Shown in pieces: positions 1 to 11,073 of a stretch of DNA of 64,000 bases (within the stretch, counting starts at the first letter, position 1; every line of letters starts with the position of its first letter). The stretch spans positions 139,521,917-139,585,916 of the forward strand of contig NC_088171.1 of assembly GCF_028769735.1 (NCBI RefSeq), given 5' to 3'. Source of the DNA: Zonotrichia leucophrys gambelii. Its lineage: Eukaryota > Chordata > Aves > Passeriformes > Passerellidae. The notes under the pieces were generated by a model that made no database searches, was not told where the DNA came from, and saw only the letters and a list, made by a program, of their open reading frames with translations. The translations under genes were made by a program, and so were the position numbers.

Positions 1-3000
1 TGATTCACCTAGAAGAGTTAAGAACTGAAAGATCAGAACTGAAAAGATATTGATTATGGATTTTTCTTCTCATCTTGGAGATTCAAACTAAGTTTGGTTC
101 AGACAAGTAAGCTGGGTAGTATAGGAAACTTCCCTTATCATCTAAATTGGCTTTGCAAGTGTATATGTATATGCCATTTCTCAGTACCATATTACAGTTG
201 CCTACAAGTAGGAAGAGAAATTGCATTTAATATGGTGTGCTCTAAAGCTATATAAGGGGATCAATAATTAAGTTGCAGAATTTCTAACTGTGAAGATTGC
301 TGTTCTCCTCAATCTTCACCTAGTAAATAGCAGTACTCAAAGGCTTTGAAGCATAATTAGTATGGACCCAGAAGTCAGTAATATATCCAAAACCCATACT
401 TCCATTCTTTACATTTAGAACAAAGGAATACCAATATCAAAACATTCTGTTCTCAACAGAATTTTCCATGGTACCTTGTAACTTGCAACAGTATATTTAG
501 TGTGACTTCCATAAAAAAATCCAATAAAGAATTGTAAGAGCAGCCCTATTTAGGTCACCAAAGGAATGAGAAATTAATCAAACAAAGTTATTCTCTAGTA
601 GTGTTGGTTCAGCAGCAAAATGACACAAAGGCACAGCCACACACTTTACTAAAGCTTAATTCATTTGGATACTTGTGATCAAAGGCTTTGAATGATTACA
701 AAGAAATGTCAAGGTTGTGACATTGTGGCCAGAATAAATCAGACAGAAAAATAAGACAGGATGGAAAAGAAACAAAAAGAAGAACCCCAACAACAAAATT
801 ACATTCCAAAACTGCTTTTTCCGAGGGGGCAAAAAAAAGAAACCGTGCTTATTTTTTCCCCCAGAAAATGCATTTTCTGGGCTATGAAACAAAAGAGTTA
901 CTCTCATTTTTTCTTTCAGACCTTGTGTGACTGTCACAGTGCAATGGTGGCACCTATTGGTCTAAGATATTTATGAAAATCACACTCTGTAAAGGGCATT
1001 TTTTTCTAAATTAATACAGTTCACTCTCTTTCTGCATGCTGGGAGCAGCACCAGAATGACAATTCCTGCATTGAGGTGACAGCATGATTCATGGTAATAG
1101 CTCTGAATTTAGTAATTTCTGATTCATGATTCTTCCCACATGTTGTGGCTATATTCTTGAATTGAAGCAACTGCAACTGAGCTGATCGTTTAACAGGTAG
1201 TGGGTCTGTCAGTTCCCTCCAGAATAACTGGATGGGTGCTCCCTTCTGTGCATGAGTCATTTCTCTGATGTTTCCTCAGAAGGGAGAATAAATAAGGGGA
1301 GTGTGCATGGGAGAATAGGTAATGAGAGTCCTGTGTGAATCAAGCTGTGCAAAATGGGGTTTGCTGCTTCTGTCAGACAGAAAAGTACAAAGAAAAAGCT
1401 GAGGTGGTATGAGGAAATGACAGGCACAGAGGGCGGATGTAGGTTCACAGCTGTCCCTGAGCACACTATCCTGAGCAGAGGTGCTAAGTAAGCACATTGG
1501 TGACCTGCAGTTATTTAAACAAGTATGAAATGTGTAGGCAAAAAAGATCTATTCTGTTTCCTCCAGCTTTTTTTTTTTTTTCCCACCTGGATTTTCTCCT
1601 TAGGATAAAGAGTTTCTCAGAAAAAAAACCAGTGAGAAACTGATTTATCCTTTTTTCACTACAAAAAATAAGTGATAAATAGTTGGGAATTATAAGTGAT
1701 TCAAATTACAAACCAAAAATACTCCAATATATTCTGCTTTGAAAAAAAAATTAATCTCAACTGTAGCTGACTTCTTATTTTTTGTTTACCGTGCCTTGCT
1801 TGGCCTTCCCCCTCTTACCATTGTCTTTCTCCTGCATCACTCTAATAAAACTCCAGAACATATTTAATCTTTTTTATAAATAGAAGATAAACTGAATCAG
1901 GGCTATTTTTATTAAAAAAGTGCAATTTAGGTACTTTTTAAAATTTTATATCTGTTTTAAGGTTAGAGAGCTATTTAGACTAGTTAACATATGTTGTAAA
2001 CTGAGGCAACTACAACTTACTACTGTTTCAGGTAATAACTGCATTCATAGTTAATTCAGAAAGGGAACTTAGTTAAAATACGAATGCTGCAAGGTAAATC
2101 TGCAAGAAGCAGAATGGGTAAAATGAAGTGCAAGGGAAGCTTTTTGGGACGCACCTTAATAGAAATTCAGAGGAAAAGTAAAGGGACAAAATAAAAGCTT
2201 ACATAGCAGAATAAGGCCTTCAAAAAGTAGAAGTCATCCCAAACCATGTAAGAAATGAAAAAAAAAATTCTGACAAGTAAACACTAAAACTGTAAAAACT
2301 GAGGATAGAAAATGTAGGAGGAATGTGAAAACTACCAATAAAATATTTTTCAGAGCTCTGTAAGAAACACTTGAGAGAAACTGATGGCATGTGAGTAACT
2401 GGTGAAAAGGACCATTCAAGGAAATTGGTGAGAAAAATTCTAAAATCCTTCTTCACCTTGGAATTTAATACAAACAAGTCAAAGGCAATTTCCTTCCAGA
2501 GGCTTTCTTTGTAGTGCCATCTTAAGAAATAATATCTTCCTGAAGATGAATAAACTGAAAATAAGTTATTTGGACTAAGTACTATTTAAAAATATGATCA
2601 ACCTATTTACACTTATTTAATAAATAAGTGTGGACAACAGGAATGGATGACCAAGCATGCACATTTTTTAAATTTCTCTGAAGTAGAAATGGAAAATATG
2701 GGAAAAAAAGTGTGATTTTTCAATAGGAAAATCAGAAAAGTATCTATAAACAGAGAAGACAGATACATGGAATAGAATCTTTAGAATCTATAAATATTTA
2801 GAAAAAATATAGTACATTTTTTATTAATTCAAAATTCTTTAGACCTTTGAGACATTCAATGAGAATTTAAAGAAGGCATGAAGATGATATTACCATTTAT
2901 GGAAAGAATTATTGGAAGTTCTTGTTAAATATTAACTCATTGCATGTTTGGTAAAATTTCAGATTCTTTAAGCAGAGTATAGAAAATATATTCTGCTGTT

Positions 3001-4587
3001 TAAAGCCATGGTACCTCTTCAAAATATGCACAAGATGAAACAACGTGGTAAGGTATTTTAGTAATACAGAATACTTTAAATGTATGGAAAAACAGGATTC
3101 TTCAGCTCAATAAGGAGGTGATTTAATCTGGCAATGTACTATGAAGTTGTAAAGAAAAAAAAAAGAAATTAAGAAATATTATTTGCTATTTCTTGTAGCA
3201 GAAACTTAGACATGAATGAACAAACCAAGTATCACATGAAAAATAAAAAGTATATTAATAAGCATGAGTTTTAGCATGAAGAAAAAAACCCCATTCTTTT
3301 AACTCTGATAATATTTGATACTTTGAATATCTTAAAAAATTTATTTGATTCATACATGCAAGTTAGTTTCTGTGTACAAGAGAGAGAGGAAATTGTTATA
3401 GGTTTTGTATCTATACATTTTTGCATGAATTTGAATTTTCAGTTAGTGCCTAATACCACATCAGGATGTTACACCAGAACTTCAATCATTAGAATTTCTA
3501 TTGTGCTGAGATTAATAAAACTGTTCTCATAAGCATAAATGTGCACCTGTTTTTCATGACTATTCACATCAGCTTTAATTTTCTGGGATTTCCATATTTC
3601 AGTGGTTGACTTATATAAAGTTCGCTACTAAAATCAAGGCATATAAATGTTGTTTTTTTTTTTAATGCTCTGGCTACCTGGTGGCAGATACTGGTAGTTT
3701 CCTGAATTCATATTTTTTGACCATACCTACTCACTCTCCATTATCGCTCAAGCCTTTGCACTTTTTGCATCACATGGTCAGTCAACTCTTAAATATATAA
3801 TTTGCAATATAATTTTACAGAAAGATGATTCAGCCAAAATTATGGCAAACTTACAAACTCGTTTGATTTACTATTAGGTTGGCTTATGTTTAAATCTCCT
3901 TCAGAAGTCTAAAGTTCTAATTTTTCACAGGAATTTAATATTTGAAGAGATTACTTGATCACAAGATTCCCTGTCTCTGAAGGCAATCATAACAAGTCCA
4001 TCCCTTCATAAAATGAACTGAAGAAAAATAAAATTTCCTGTCAAGGAAGTTTGCCATTTTTCAAAAAATATGTTATGTTACTTCTTGAGAGATCTATACG
4101 GTGCAGGAGTCCCAGCTGTTTGAACATTTTGGTTTTTTAGCCTAAAGTCACTTTAAGAAAATTCTACAGGTACATATAAGGCAGTCTCGTTCCCTGATGA
4201 AGTAGATCATATATAATACATTTTAAAAAAAATTAAAAGGCTCATATTTCACTTACTATATTTGTATTTCACTACAATGAAGAGCAAATGAACTTTAGTG
4301 AGAAAAGAAATCTAATAATCTTACAAAATACACTGCTTTCTAGTGGATACCTTTTATTGGCTACAGAATAGGCAAGGGCCAATATAAGCAGTGTTCAAAG
4401 GATTCACTTCTGTCATATGAACTGGTGTTAGTATTCAGTGGGTTTATGAACTTCTAGTGACTTTAAATAATAATGTTATGTATTTCCCTTTATTCTGAGA
4501 ATGATCCTTATATGAAGCATAGGCATTCTTCTTTTGTTCATAATGTTTTGAACTGACATATTTAATATTGTGTTTGGACCATACTCG
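1..4587. other. AT-rich DNA, no gene recognised
   Basis: No exon, RNA gene or identifiable transposon was recognised. The stretch holds many A and T homopolymers, for example T runs near 1568 and 3652 and A runs near 1621 and 1741. A somewhat GC-richer part at about 1020-1490 contains only short open frames on the minus strand with no recognisable protein character. It may contain old transposon remnants too diverged to recognise by eye. Confidence 0.6.
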
Positions 4588-4690
4588 CAGGCACATGGTG
4601 TGACTCTTGCGCCTGTCTTGTGTAGGGCCAGGAGCTGGACTTTGATGATCTTTGTGGATCCCTTCCAACTCAGCTTATTCTGTGATTCTG
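4588..4690 (+). mobile_element. CR1 LINE 3' end fragment
   Basis: This is the last ~100 bases of a CR1 non-LTR retrotransposon, the dominant LINE of birds. The order of recognisable blocks is GTGTGACTCTTG, GGGCCAGGAGCTGGAC, TTTGATGATC, CCCTTCCAACTCAG and the terminal TTCTGTGATTCTG, which match the usual CR1 3' untranslated end. Only the tail is present, as expected from the 5' truncation that accompanies target-primed reverse transcription. No coding part remains. The left boundary is approximate. Family assignment rests on recall of the CR1 consensus and is secure; the subfamily is not. Confidence 0.88.
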
Positions 4691-5349
4691 CTAAATAATA
4701 AATCAGTCCATGAAATACCACAACAATACAGTTTTGGTTCATTTGATATTCAAACTAAAGTCTATTAGAAGATGTAAAGGTATAAATAAGAAAACATCTA
4801 AATTTTACATCAAAATATGACTTTGCATCTTTTACTGGTTGAGTCCTCTTAACATCAAGAGTAAGCTCTGCCTCTCCTGCTTCTCCAATGACCATCTCAA
4901 TATAAGAACTAAAGAAAAATTGTAAATAAAAAGCATGTGTAACATGGCTATCTCTTTATTTTGTTCTCTTATTCTCTGATGTACTTACATATGAGAGTAA
5001 CTCCTTTTTTTTTTAAGGAAGCCTAAATGTGTAAGCATGCTTTCCTTGGTGTCTTCAAAGATATATAATACAGTTTTTTTTTTTTTCTCCTTAATTGCTT
5101 TATAATTTCACCCCTTAAAACGAGTGCATAATGTTTGCCTTTTGTTGAAACTCTAAGGATTTCTTGGTCACATTGAGTAATATTACATGTCTCCTTGTGG
5201 TTTCCAATAGTGAATCTACTGGTTTTTTTGCAAGTGTTGGAAATGTGTATAAATTGTGTGGCATCAGGGACAAAAATAGGAACATATTTAAAAATACAAA
5301 CAATACAAAGACCTCAGATATGGTCTTGGTCTTGTAGCAATAATACACT

Positions 5350-5386
5350 GTACTATTAGTACTACTGTACATAGTACTAATAGTAC
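5350..5386. repeat. Perfect inverted repeat, 15-bp stem, 7-nt loop
   Basis: The left arm GTACTATTAGTACTA (5350-5364) is the exact reverse complement of the right arm TAGTACTAATAGTAC (5372-5386), separated by CTGTACA. The next outward pair (T5349, T5387) does not match, so the stem ends there. Further TACTAT repeats follow to about 5397, so part of the symmetry may come from slippage in a TACTA-rich simple sequence. No terminator, tRNA or miRNA-precursor role can be claimed. Confidence 0.9.
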
Positions 5387-6589
5387 TATGTACTATTATA
5401 TGTTGCCTAATTCTGGTTCCCATTTTTTTTATAATACAGTAATCTCAATTTTTATTTTTTTTTTTGTAAATAGTAACAGTAAGAGGAAAAAAAATTGCAT
5501 TCTGCAGAATATTTTTTAAACAGAGCAAAGATACCAAAATTTCTCAATATTAGCTAAAACAGAATAAAAGCTTTGGAAATATTCTTCTAGCACAAAACAT
5601 TTTATGCTGAAACCTTTTATATATTAAATGAACAAAAACACAGTGATGAAAAAATTTTCCAGAAAGGCACAAGGCCTATTATGTAACAGAAATACTCCCT
5701 GCTTGTTGACTCTTAAATGAAAGTACATCTATTTAATTTATTATATTTTAATTTCATTTGTTCCAGTCACCGGATTATATCAATTTCATATTTTATTGCT
5801 AATGTAAAACATTATATTAACATTATCAGAAACAATTCTAATGTAATTGCATTCTAAGCTTCTCCAGCTTGTCAGGGATAAGACATATTACAGACACTAA
5901 TGATATCACTTTAACATTATTTAAATATTCTTCCACACGTTTTTTAATCTTCTGAATGTATGAAAACCATACATATATTAAAAATTTTATTTACTACAAT
6001 GAAGTGTATTTTAAAATCTAATTCTCTTAATAACCTCATTTCGATAGCACTCTATTTTACCATTTCACTGTACCTGAAATAGTATTGGCAAATGAATAGT
6101 TATTTTAACTGTTGCTCATAGGAATACAGCAACACTGCACAACCACCTTATAATGAACTTTGGTATTAACACTTAATTGTTATCTTCTCAACACACATTT
6201 TAAATGAACAAACTAACTGCATCTGTCAAAAGCATAAACGTTTTCTCATGTCGCTACCATATATTTCTGTTCAAGGTCATACATTTGTTTCTGCCATAAG
6301 AAACTAGTAGAACTTAGGTAAGTAATTAAAAAATATAATTGGTTTATGCTTGCGTAGCCATTTGTATCCATTATCCTGAAAGGTTTCATATAAACCATAC
6401 ATCAAAGTATTAATATATTCAAAATCTATTAATGAAACCCAATTCAAATATACAAAAGGAATTACTATGTCTTTCTAGTTATTTCCTCAATAACAGGAAT
6501 TAAAATACTGAAAATCAATATAAAAATGAGCAAGACTATGTTATTTCTTTTATGGAAGACTTAACTTTGATGCCTTGATCTTGTTATTA

Positions 6590-6680
6590 TAAATATTAAT
6601 AATTATTATTAAGTATTTATAACTATTATATATTATATATTATATATTAATAAATATAATTATTTGTATTTTTTATAATT
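6590..6680. repeat. AT-only low-complexity tract
   Basis: Nearly pure A/T sequence built from TATTA and TATAT units, including three consecutive near-copies of TATATTATA around 6629-6650. It is typical low-complexity DNA. No function is suggested by its surroundings. Confidence 0.85.
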
Positions 6681-7104
6681 ATTAGAATTATACTTTTTTG
6701 GCTATCCATCATAGGTGTGAGATTGTCGCATTTTCACTTCAAAAAATAACATTTTTCAGAAGGCTCTTACACAATCTCAACAGTCATACAAGGGTTTTAG
6801 CACAGTTCTGGAAACAAAATGGTCTGGATACATTTCTGATTTTCTGCTTTATGTACTGTTCACATACACTTAAATAACAATTTCTATAGACAACCTTTCC
6901 TTTCTCTTTTATGTTTGACTTTTTTGCTCTACCTATCAAACAAGAGTGTCTCTGTAGTCGCACATATCTAGGCTGAGCTTTTTCATCTATGAAAGCTCCT
7001 GATTACTTCTTTCTGAGGGGTCTCAAGAACAGAGATCTTCTCCTCTGAAGATCAAGGGCACCAAACACCCTCCTCACCCGTCACCTCTGTTCACACACTC
7101 ACAT

Positions 7105-7702
7105 AATAACACTGAACTCTGTTGGCTCTGAGCCATTGCCTCCCCCTAAATGCAGTCTCTGGGTCACAGGAAAAGAAATGGTTCTGTCCATGTCTATACA
7201 AGAAAAGTCCAGCCAAAGGCCACTCCATCATCTCATCCCACATAAGATTCTTCTCCAATTCTCTTGTGGCCCATTTCCTCTTATCTCATCTCTATCTCTC
7301 TTCTAATTCAGGTCCAGGAGGATCAGCATTTGTAAGGTTTCTATCATTCAAGAAAAGGGTTAAAAACCTCTCTCTCCAAGGCCTCGGCCTACCCCACTCG
7401 GCTGCATGGCCTCCCCTCCCTGGCCCAGCCTGCAGCCAGGCAGGGGAGCTCTGAACTCTTTCACCCACCGGAACCCAGAGAAAGTTTTCCCAGGAGTTCT
7501 CTGCTTTTAACCCCCTGTGTTCTCAGAGGCATATCCATGTCCTCAGTGGCCACACCAGGTGCCAATATTCAAAGCTGATCACCTATTGGTTTGACCACAG
7601 CATCCCAAAAAACTCACTTCCTCTCAAACTACAACACCAGTCTTTCAAACAGAATTTTTCTTGTTGCACTAGAAGGTGCGATTTTGCATTCAGCTCCTGC
7701 AG
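7105..7702 (-). mobile_element. Probable ERV LTR, minus orientation
   Basis: A GC-richer block of about 600 bp sits abruptly in AT-rich DNA. Read on the minus strand it starts near TGCAGGAGCTGAATGC (7702 downward). It then shows a CCAAT box within CAAACCAATAGGTGATCAGC (about 7576-7595), followed about 80 bp further on by GGGGGTTAAAAGCAGAG (about 7505-7521), which could be a weak TATA-like element, and then a GC-rich stretch. This order fits the U3/R part of an avian endogenous retrovirus LTR, and the wording of the block resembles a songbird LTR as I recall it. I could not find a polyadenylation signal, a matching second terminus or a target duplication. The low-coordinate boundary is therefore only a composition boundary. 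The 110-codon open frame on the plus strand here is antisense to the element and not a gene. Confidence 0.6.
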
Positions 7703-10700
7703 AGAAGACAAGAGAGATTATCATAGTGTTGCCTAAATTTTAATTTCTAAAAGTAAAGTGATTACTATTGCAAGTAATTATTGTTCTGTGCGTGAAAATG
7801 TAACATTCCACACTCTACCAAATCAGTCCTGTGAACTTTGGGCTCTTTCAACAGTCAAGTTATACCACTGTAAGAAAAGGAAAGTAAATCTGACTACTTT
7901 TAATAAATTTAATACTTCTAATAAATGTAATCCTTTTCCATAAAGTAAGAATGTCTCTGTGATTTCTTGCTTTAAAAGACCTAAAATTTATTTTTATAAT
8001 TATGTTTGAAGACATTGAATTGAAAAATGACACAAAGTAGTTTTAAATCCATGTTTTTTTCATATGTCTATCTCTGGAATCTAAAGATTAGGAAGAAAAT
8101 TGTAGTGATTAAACTTAATTTTCAAAGTCTGACTAACACATGAAATGGAATAATTTTATCTTTCTGTCTATCTTGTTGGTTTTTTTTAACTGCCACAGTG
8201 TATTCTTTTGATAAGCATCAGGCCAAATTCCACCACCATTACTCAGGTATTACTCAAAAAAAATTGCACTTAAAAAAACCAAATTGCATTCAGGTCAAAC
8301 ACTTTAAGACTTTGCTTCAGTTGTTGGAATTTCCATTAAAAATATAGTTGATGGCTCCTTCTCCCACGCCCAAGATTTGTGATTTTTTTAAACCTTTAAA
8401 TGTTTTCATTTAAAAATAGATGAAAATTTTAAATCAGTTTTAAAGCAGAAAGATGTTGTATACACAGCCACATTGCTATTTACCACAACCCAATCATACC
8501 TCTGTGATGAAATATTAGCCATGAATTAGCAAAAGTTAACAAGGATTTTCTACCAATTTCATGCAATCAAGAGTGTAAATAAACAAAAAAAAAACAAAAA
8601 AAACCAAAAACCTCAGCCATCTTTGGTTTGGACTGAATATAATAATAAAGAAATGTTAACATTTCCAATAAGCATGTGTCATGAATAGGATAATAATTTT
8701 ATAATTTTCTCTGTGTAAAGTTCCTTGCACCAACTTTGTGTCTTCCTCTCCCTGAACTTAGGTGGCTGCCAATCCTGACTCACAGGGAGAGCCATAGCAG
8801 CACCATTGCTGTTTACAGCCATTGATCAAATCAAAATTTTCTTTGCTGAATACTGAAACAAGAAACTTTTCCTCCTAATGATCTTATTAGACTGTGATGA
8901 ATAATCACTCCAGGGAAGTCATCGAAGTCATGTCATCAGCACTACTTAAAACTTCTACTCCTTTTAATCATCTTTATTATACCATTGTCTATAAACTCAA
9001 GCTAAGATTGGAAATCCCATTGTACTGGGTGCATGGTTAAGTGCAGTCCTTGCCTTGAAAAGCTTAACTTCTAATTAGATTAGACAGCTGTGAGAGCAAT
9101 GTTCAAAATGTTGCAAACATTTTTAAAGCCAGTCACAGGTTTTCCACCAGTACCACCTCAGGCTTGAATGTAAAAAACATAAAGTAGCAGAACCAGGATT
9201 TTTAAATAAGTAACAGGCTTGTACACAAAATAGAAAATAGGGTCCTGAAGTGGGATAAATTAGAGTCTAGAAGCTTATAATCACAATTCTTACCCTCTCC
9301 TTTTTGATTCATGCTTCTATTTTCATCTCCAGGAGAATTTGTTTTCTTGACATAAAGCAAATAATGCTTTATCTAACTCTATAATTTAGAAAGACTGACA
9401 TGTTTAAGTAATTCTATAAATTAGACACAAACCTGAAGTCAGCATAAGTAATGCATGGTGTAGTTCTGTCCAAATGCAACAAATCCTTACACACACATTT
9501 GAACAAAAAACCATGCATGTACACAAGTGCGTGGTGGTACAAGCATTATTAAAGACACAAAAGACATTGAAACACTGGTAACATATTTTTAGTGGCTCAT
9601 CTATTCAGGCAGATTTAATCCCTGGCTCACTGGAGTGTGGAAGGAGAATGCAGTCACACTGATCTGAAAACTCTTACTTAAATATTATGTGCAGTCCATC
9701 TCAGTGAGCTCCTCAGCACTGAGTCACAATATGCTCACAGGCATTATGTGTAACGACTTATACCATGCTCATCATTGTAGCATCAAACTTGCTTGCAGAG
9801 GAGCACTGAGCACTGTGAGAAGTTAATGTCAGGTATGTTTTTTCCTCCTATTTGTCCTTCACTCAAAAGAAAACTTCTGTGTGCAGTAGTGTAAATATGG
9901 TTTAGTAGCACTATATAATTGTGAGAGACAGTGTCAGAAAATGGGGGCAGAGGGCAAACTTCCTTCAGCTCTCTACAGACAGAAGGGTGAAAAGGTGAAT
10001 ATGCAAGCATTTCATCTACTTGCTTGGAAAAAGGAGAAAATTAAAGTGTACAGTATACCTGTGGATTATGCATAATTTAGACACAGCTCATAAAATATAC
10101 ATAGTGCAATGTATCATAATTTTAATTGTGTATTACCTAACACTCCATACTGTTTTCATAGTTATACACTAAGTTGTATTTTCTATGTACTCTTCATGCA
10201 TTATTACCATCTTACTACATTTAGTGTTACATTTCTCTATATGGTGATGAAAGGATTTAGGAAGACCTCATATGACACTCTTCAATTAAACGGAGATATT
10301 GCCTAGTGGGCTGGGACAGAAGAGAAGAATTAGTGCACAGGAGCTGTCTATGCAGCAGAAAGCACTTGTGAGACTTGTAATCAACTGTTTCAGCAATTAA
10401 AAATACAGAAAAGCAATCACCCTTTTCAGGCTCCATGGGGAGCTTCAAACTTTTTTCAGAGCTCAGTTAAGTAAGCTACAGTGAGAAAGTCATAAAAGAG
10501 AAGATCAAAGAATACTCTTTTTGGCAAGATCTGAAATACATGGGTTCTCATCCAGGAAAACCTTATTTAGGCTATGGTTTTTACACTGTCCTCTATTGTT
10601 TAAACCATGTTACCTTTAAATTAATTATTAAATATACAAAGATTAAGAAAGAAGAGCAGTACAGCCTGGTGATCCTGAATATCTAGATCTCAATGCAAGC

Positions 10701-10844
10701 GCCCTTTGACTTTTTATATTTGAAATAAAAATCCAAATATTAAGTAGCCAATATGTAAGTACGCCAAAACATAAATTCAGTAAAATGCAGTTCAGTAAAC
10801 TCTAATAACTGGATACAAAGAAAATTTGTAGAGGGGGAAACACA
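7703..10844. other. AT-rich DNA, no gene recognised
   Basis: No coding exon, RNA gene or clear transposon was recognised. A small GC-richer patch lies at about 8725-8825. Poly-A runs occur near 8586-8605. Open frames are short and unremarkable. Confidence 0.6.
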
Positions 10845-11073
10845 TTTTTGGCTTTGTCTCTCCTTCTCACCATTGTACTCTATTTCTAACTGGGAATAAG
10901 TAAAATTAATTTACCTAAGTCAAATTTTTTTGCCTGTGATAGTAATTGGCAAACAAGCTCCCTGTCCTTTTCTCAGTCTGGGACTTTTTCCATCCTATTT
11001 TCTCATCTTGTCCTGTGGAAGAGGGGAGTGAGAGAGCAGCTTCTTAGGGTTCTGGTAGGCAGTCAAGGCAACC
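10845..11073 (+). mobile_element. LTR family A, 3' part
   Basis: This segment aligns by eye with the 3' half of the more complete copy at 61793-62457. Shared blocks in order are a pyrimidine-rich CTCACCATTGTACTCTATTT, a degenerate AATAA signal (GGAATAAGTAAA, where the other copy has AATAAA), GCCTGTGATAGTAATTGG, AGCTCCCTGTCC, CATCCTATTTTCTC, GAGGGGAGTGAGAGAGCAGC and a closing CAACCTACA. The family behaves like a retroviral LTR: TG...CA ends and a polyadenylation signal inside. I associate this 3' portion with a widespread avian repeat but do not assign a name. The 5' part is missing or unrecognisable upstream of 10845. Confidence 0.75.

Larger units (their letters stand above)
4691..7104. other. 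AT-rich DNA, no gene recognised
   Basis: Strongly AT-rich sequence without a gene. It contains the hairpin at 5350-5386 and the AT tract at 6590-6680, annotated separately. The only open frame of note, about 100 codons on the minus strand at 5115-5423, overlaps the hairpin and has no recognisable domain, so I regard it as chance. Confidence 0.6.

Noticed and set aside
7122..7454. 110-codon plus-strand frame in a GC-rich block
   Set aside because: It runs antisense through an LTR-like element, with no domain or conserved motif.
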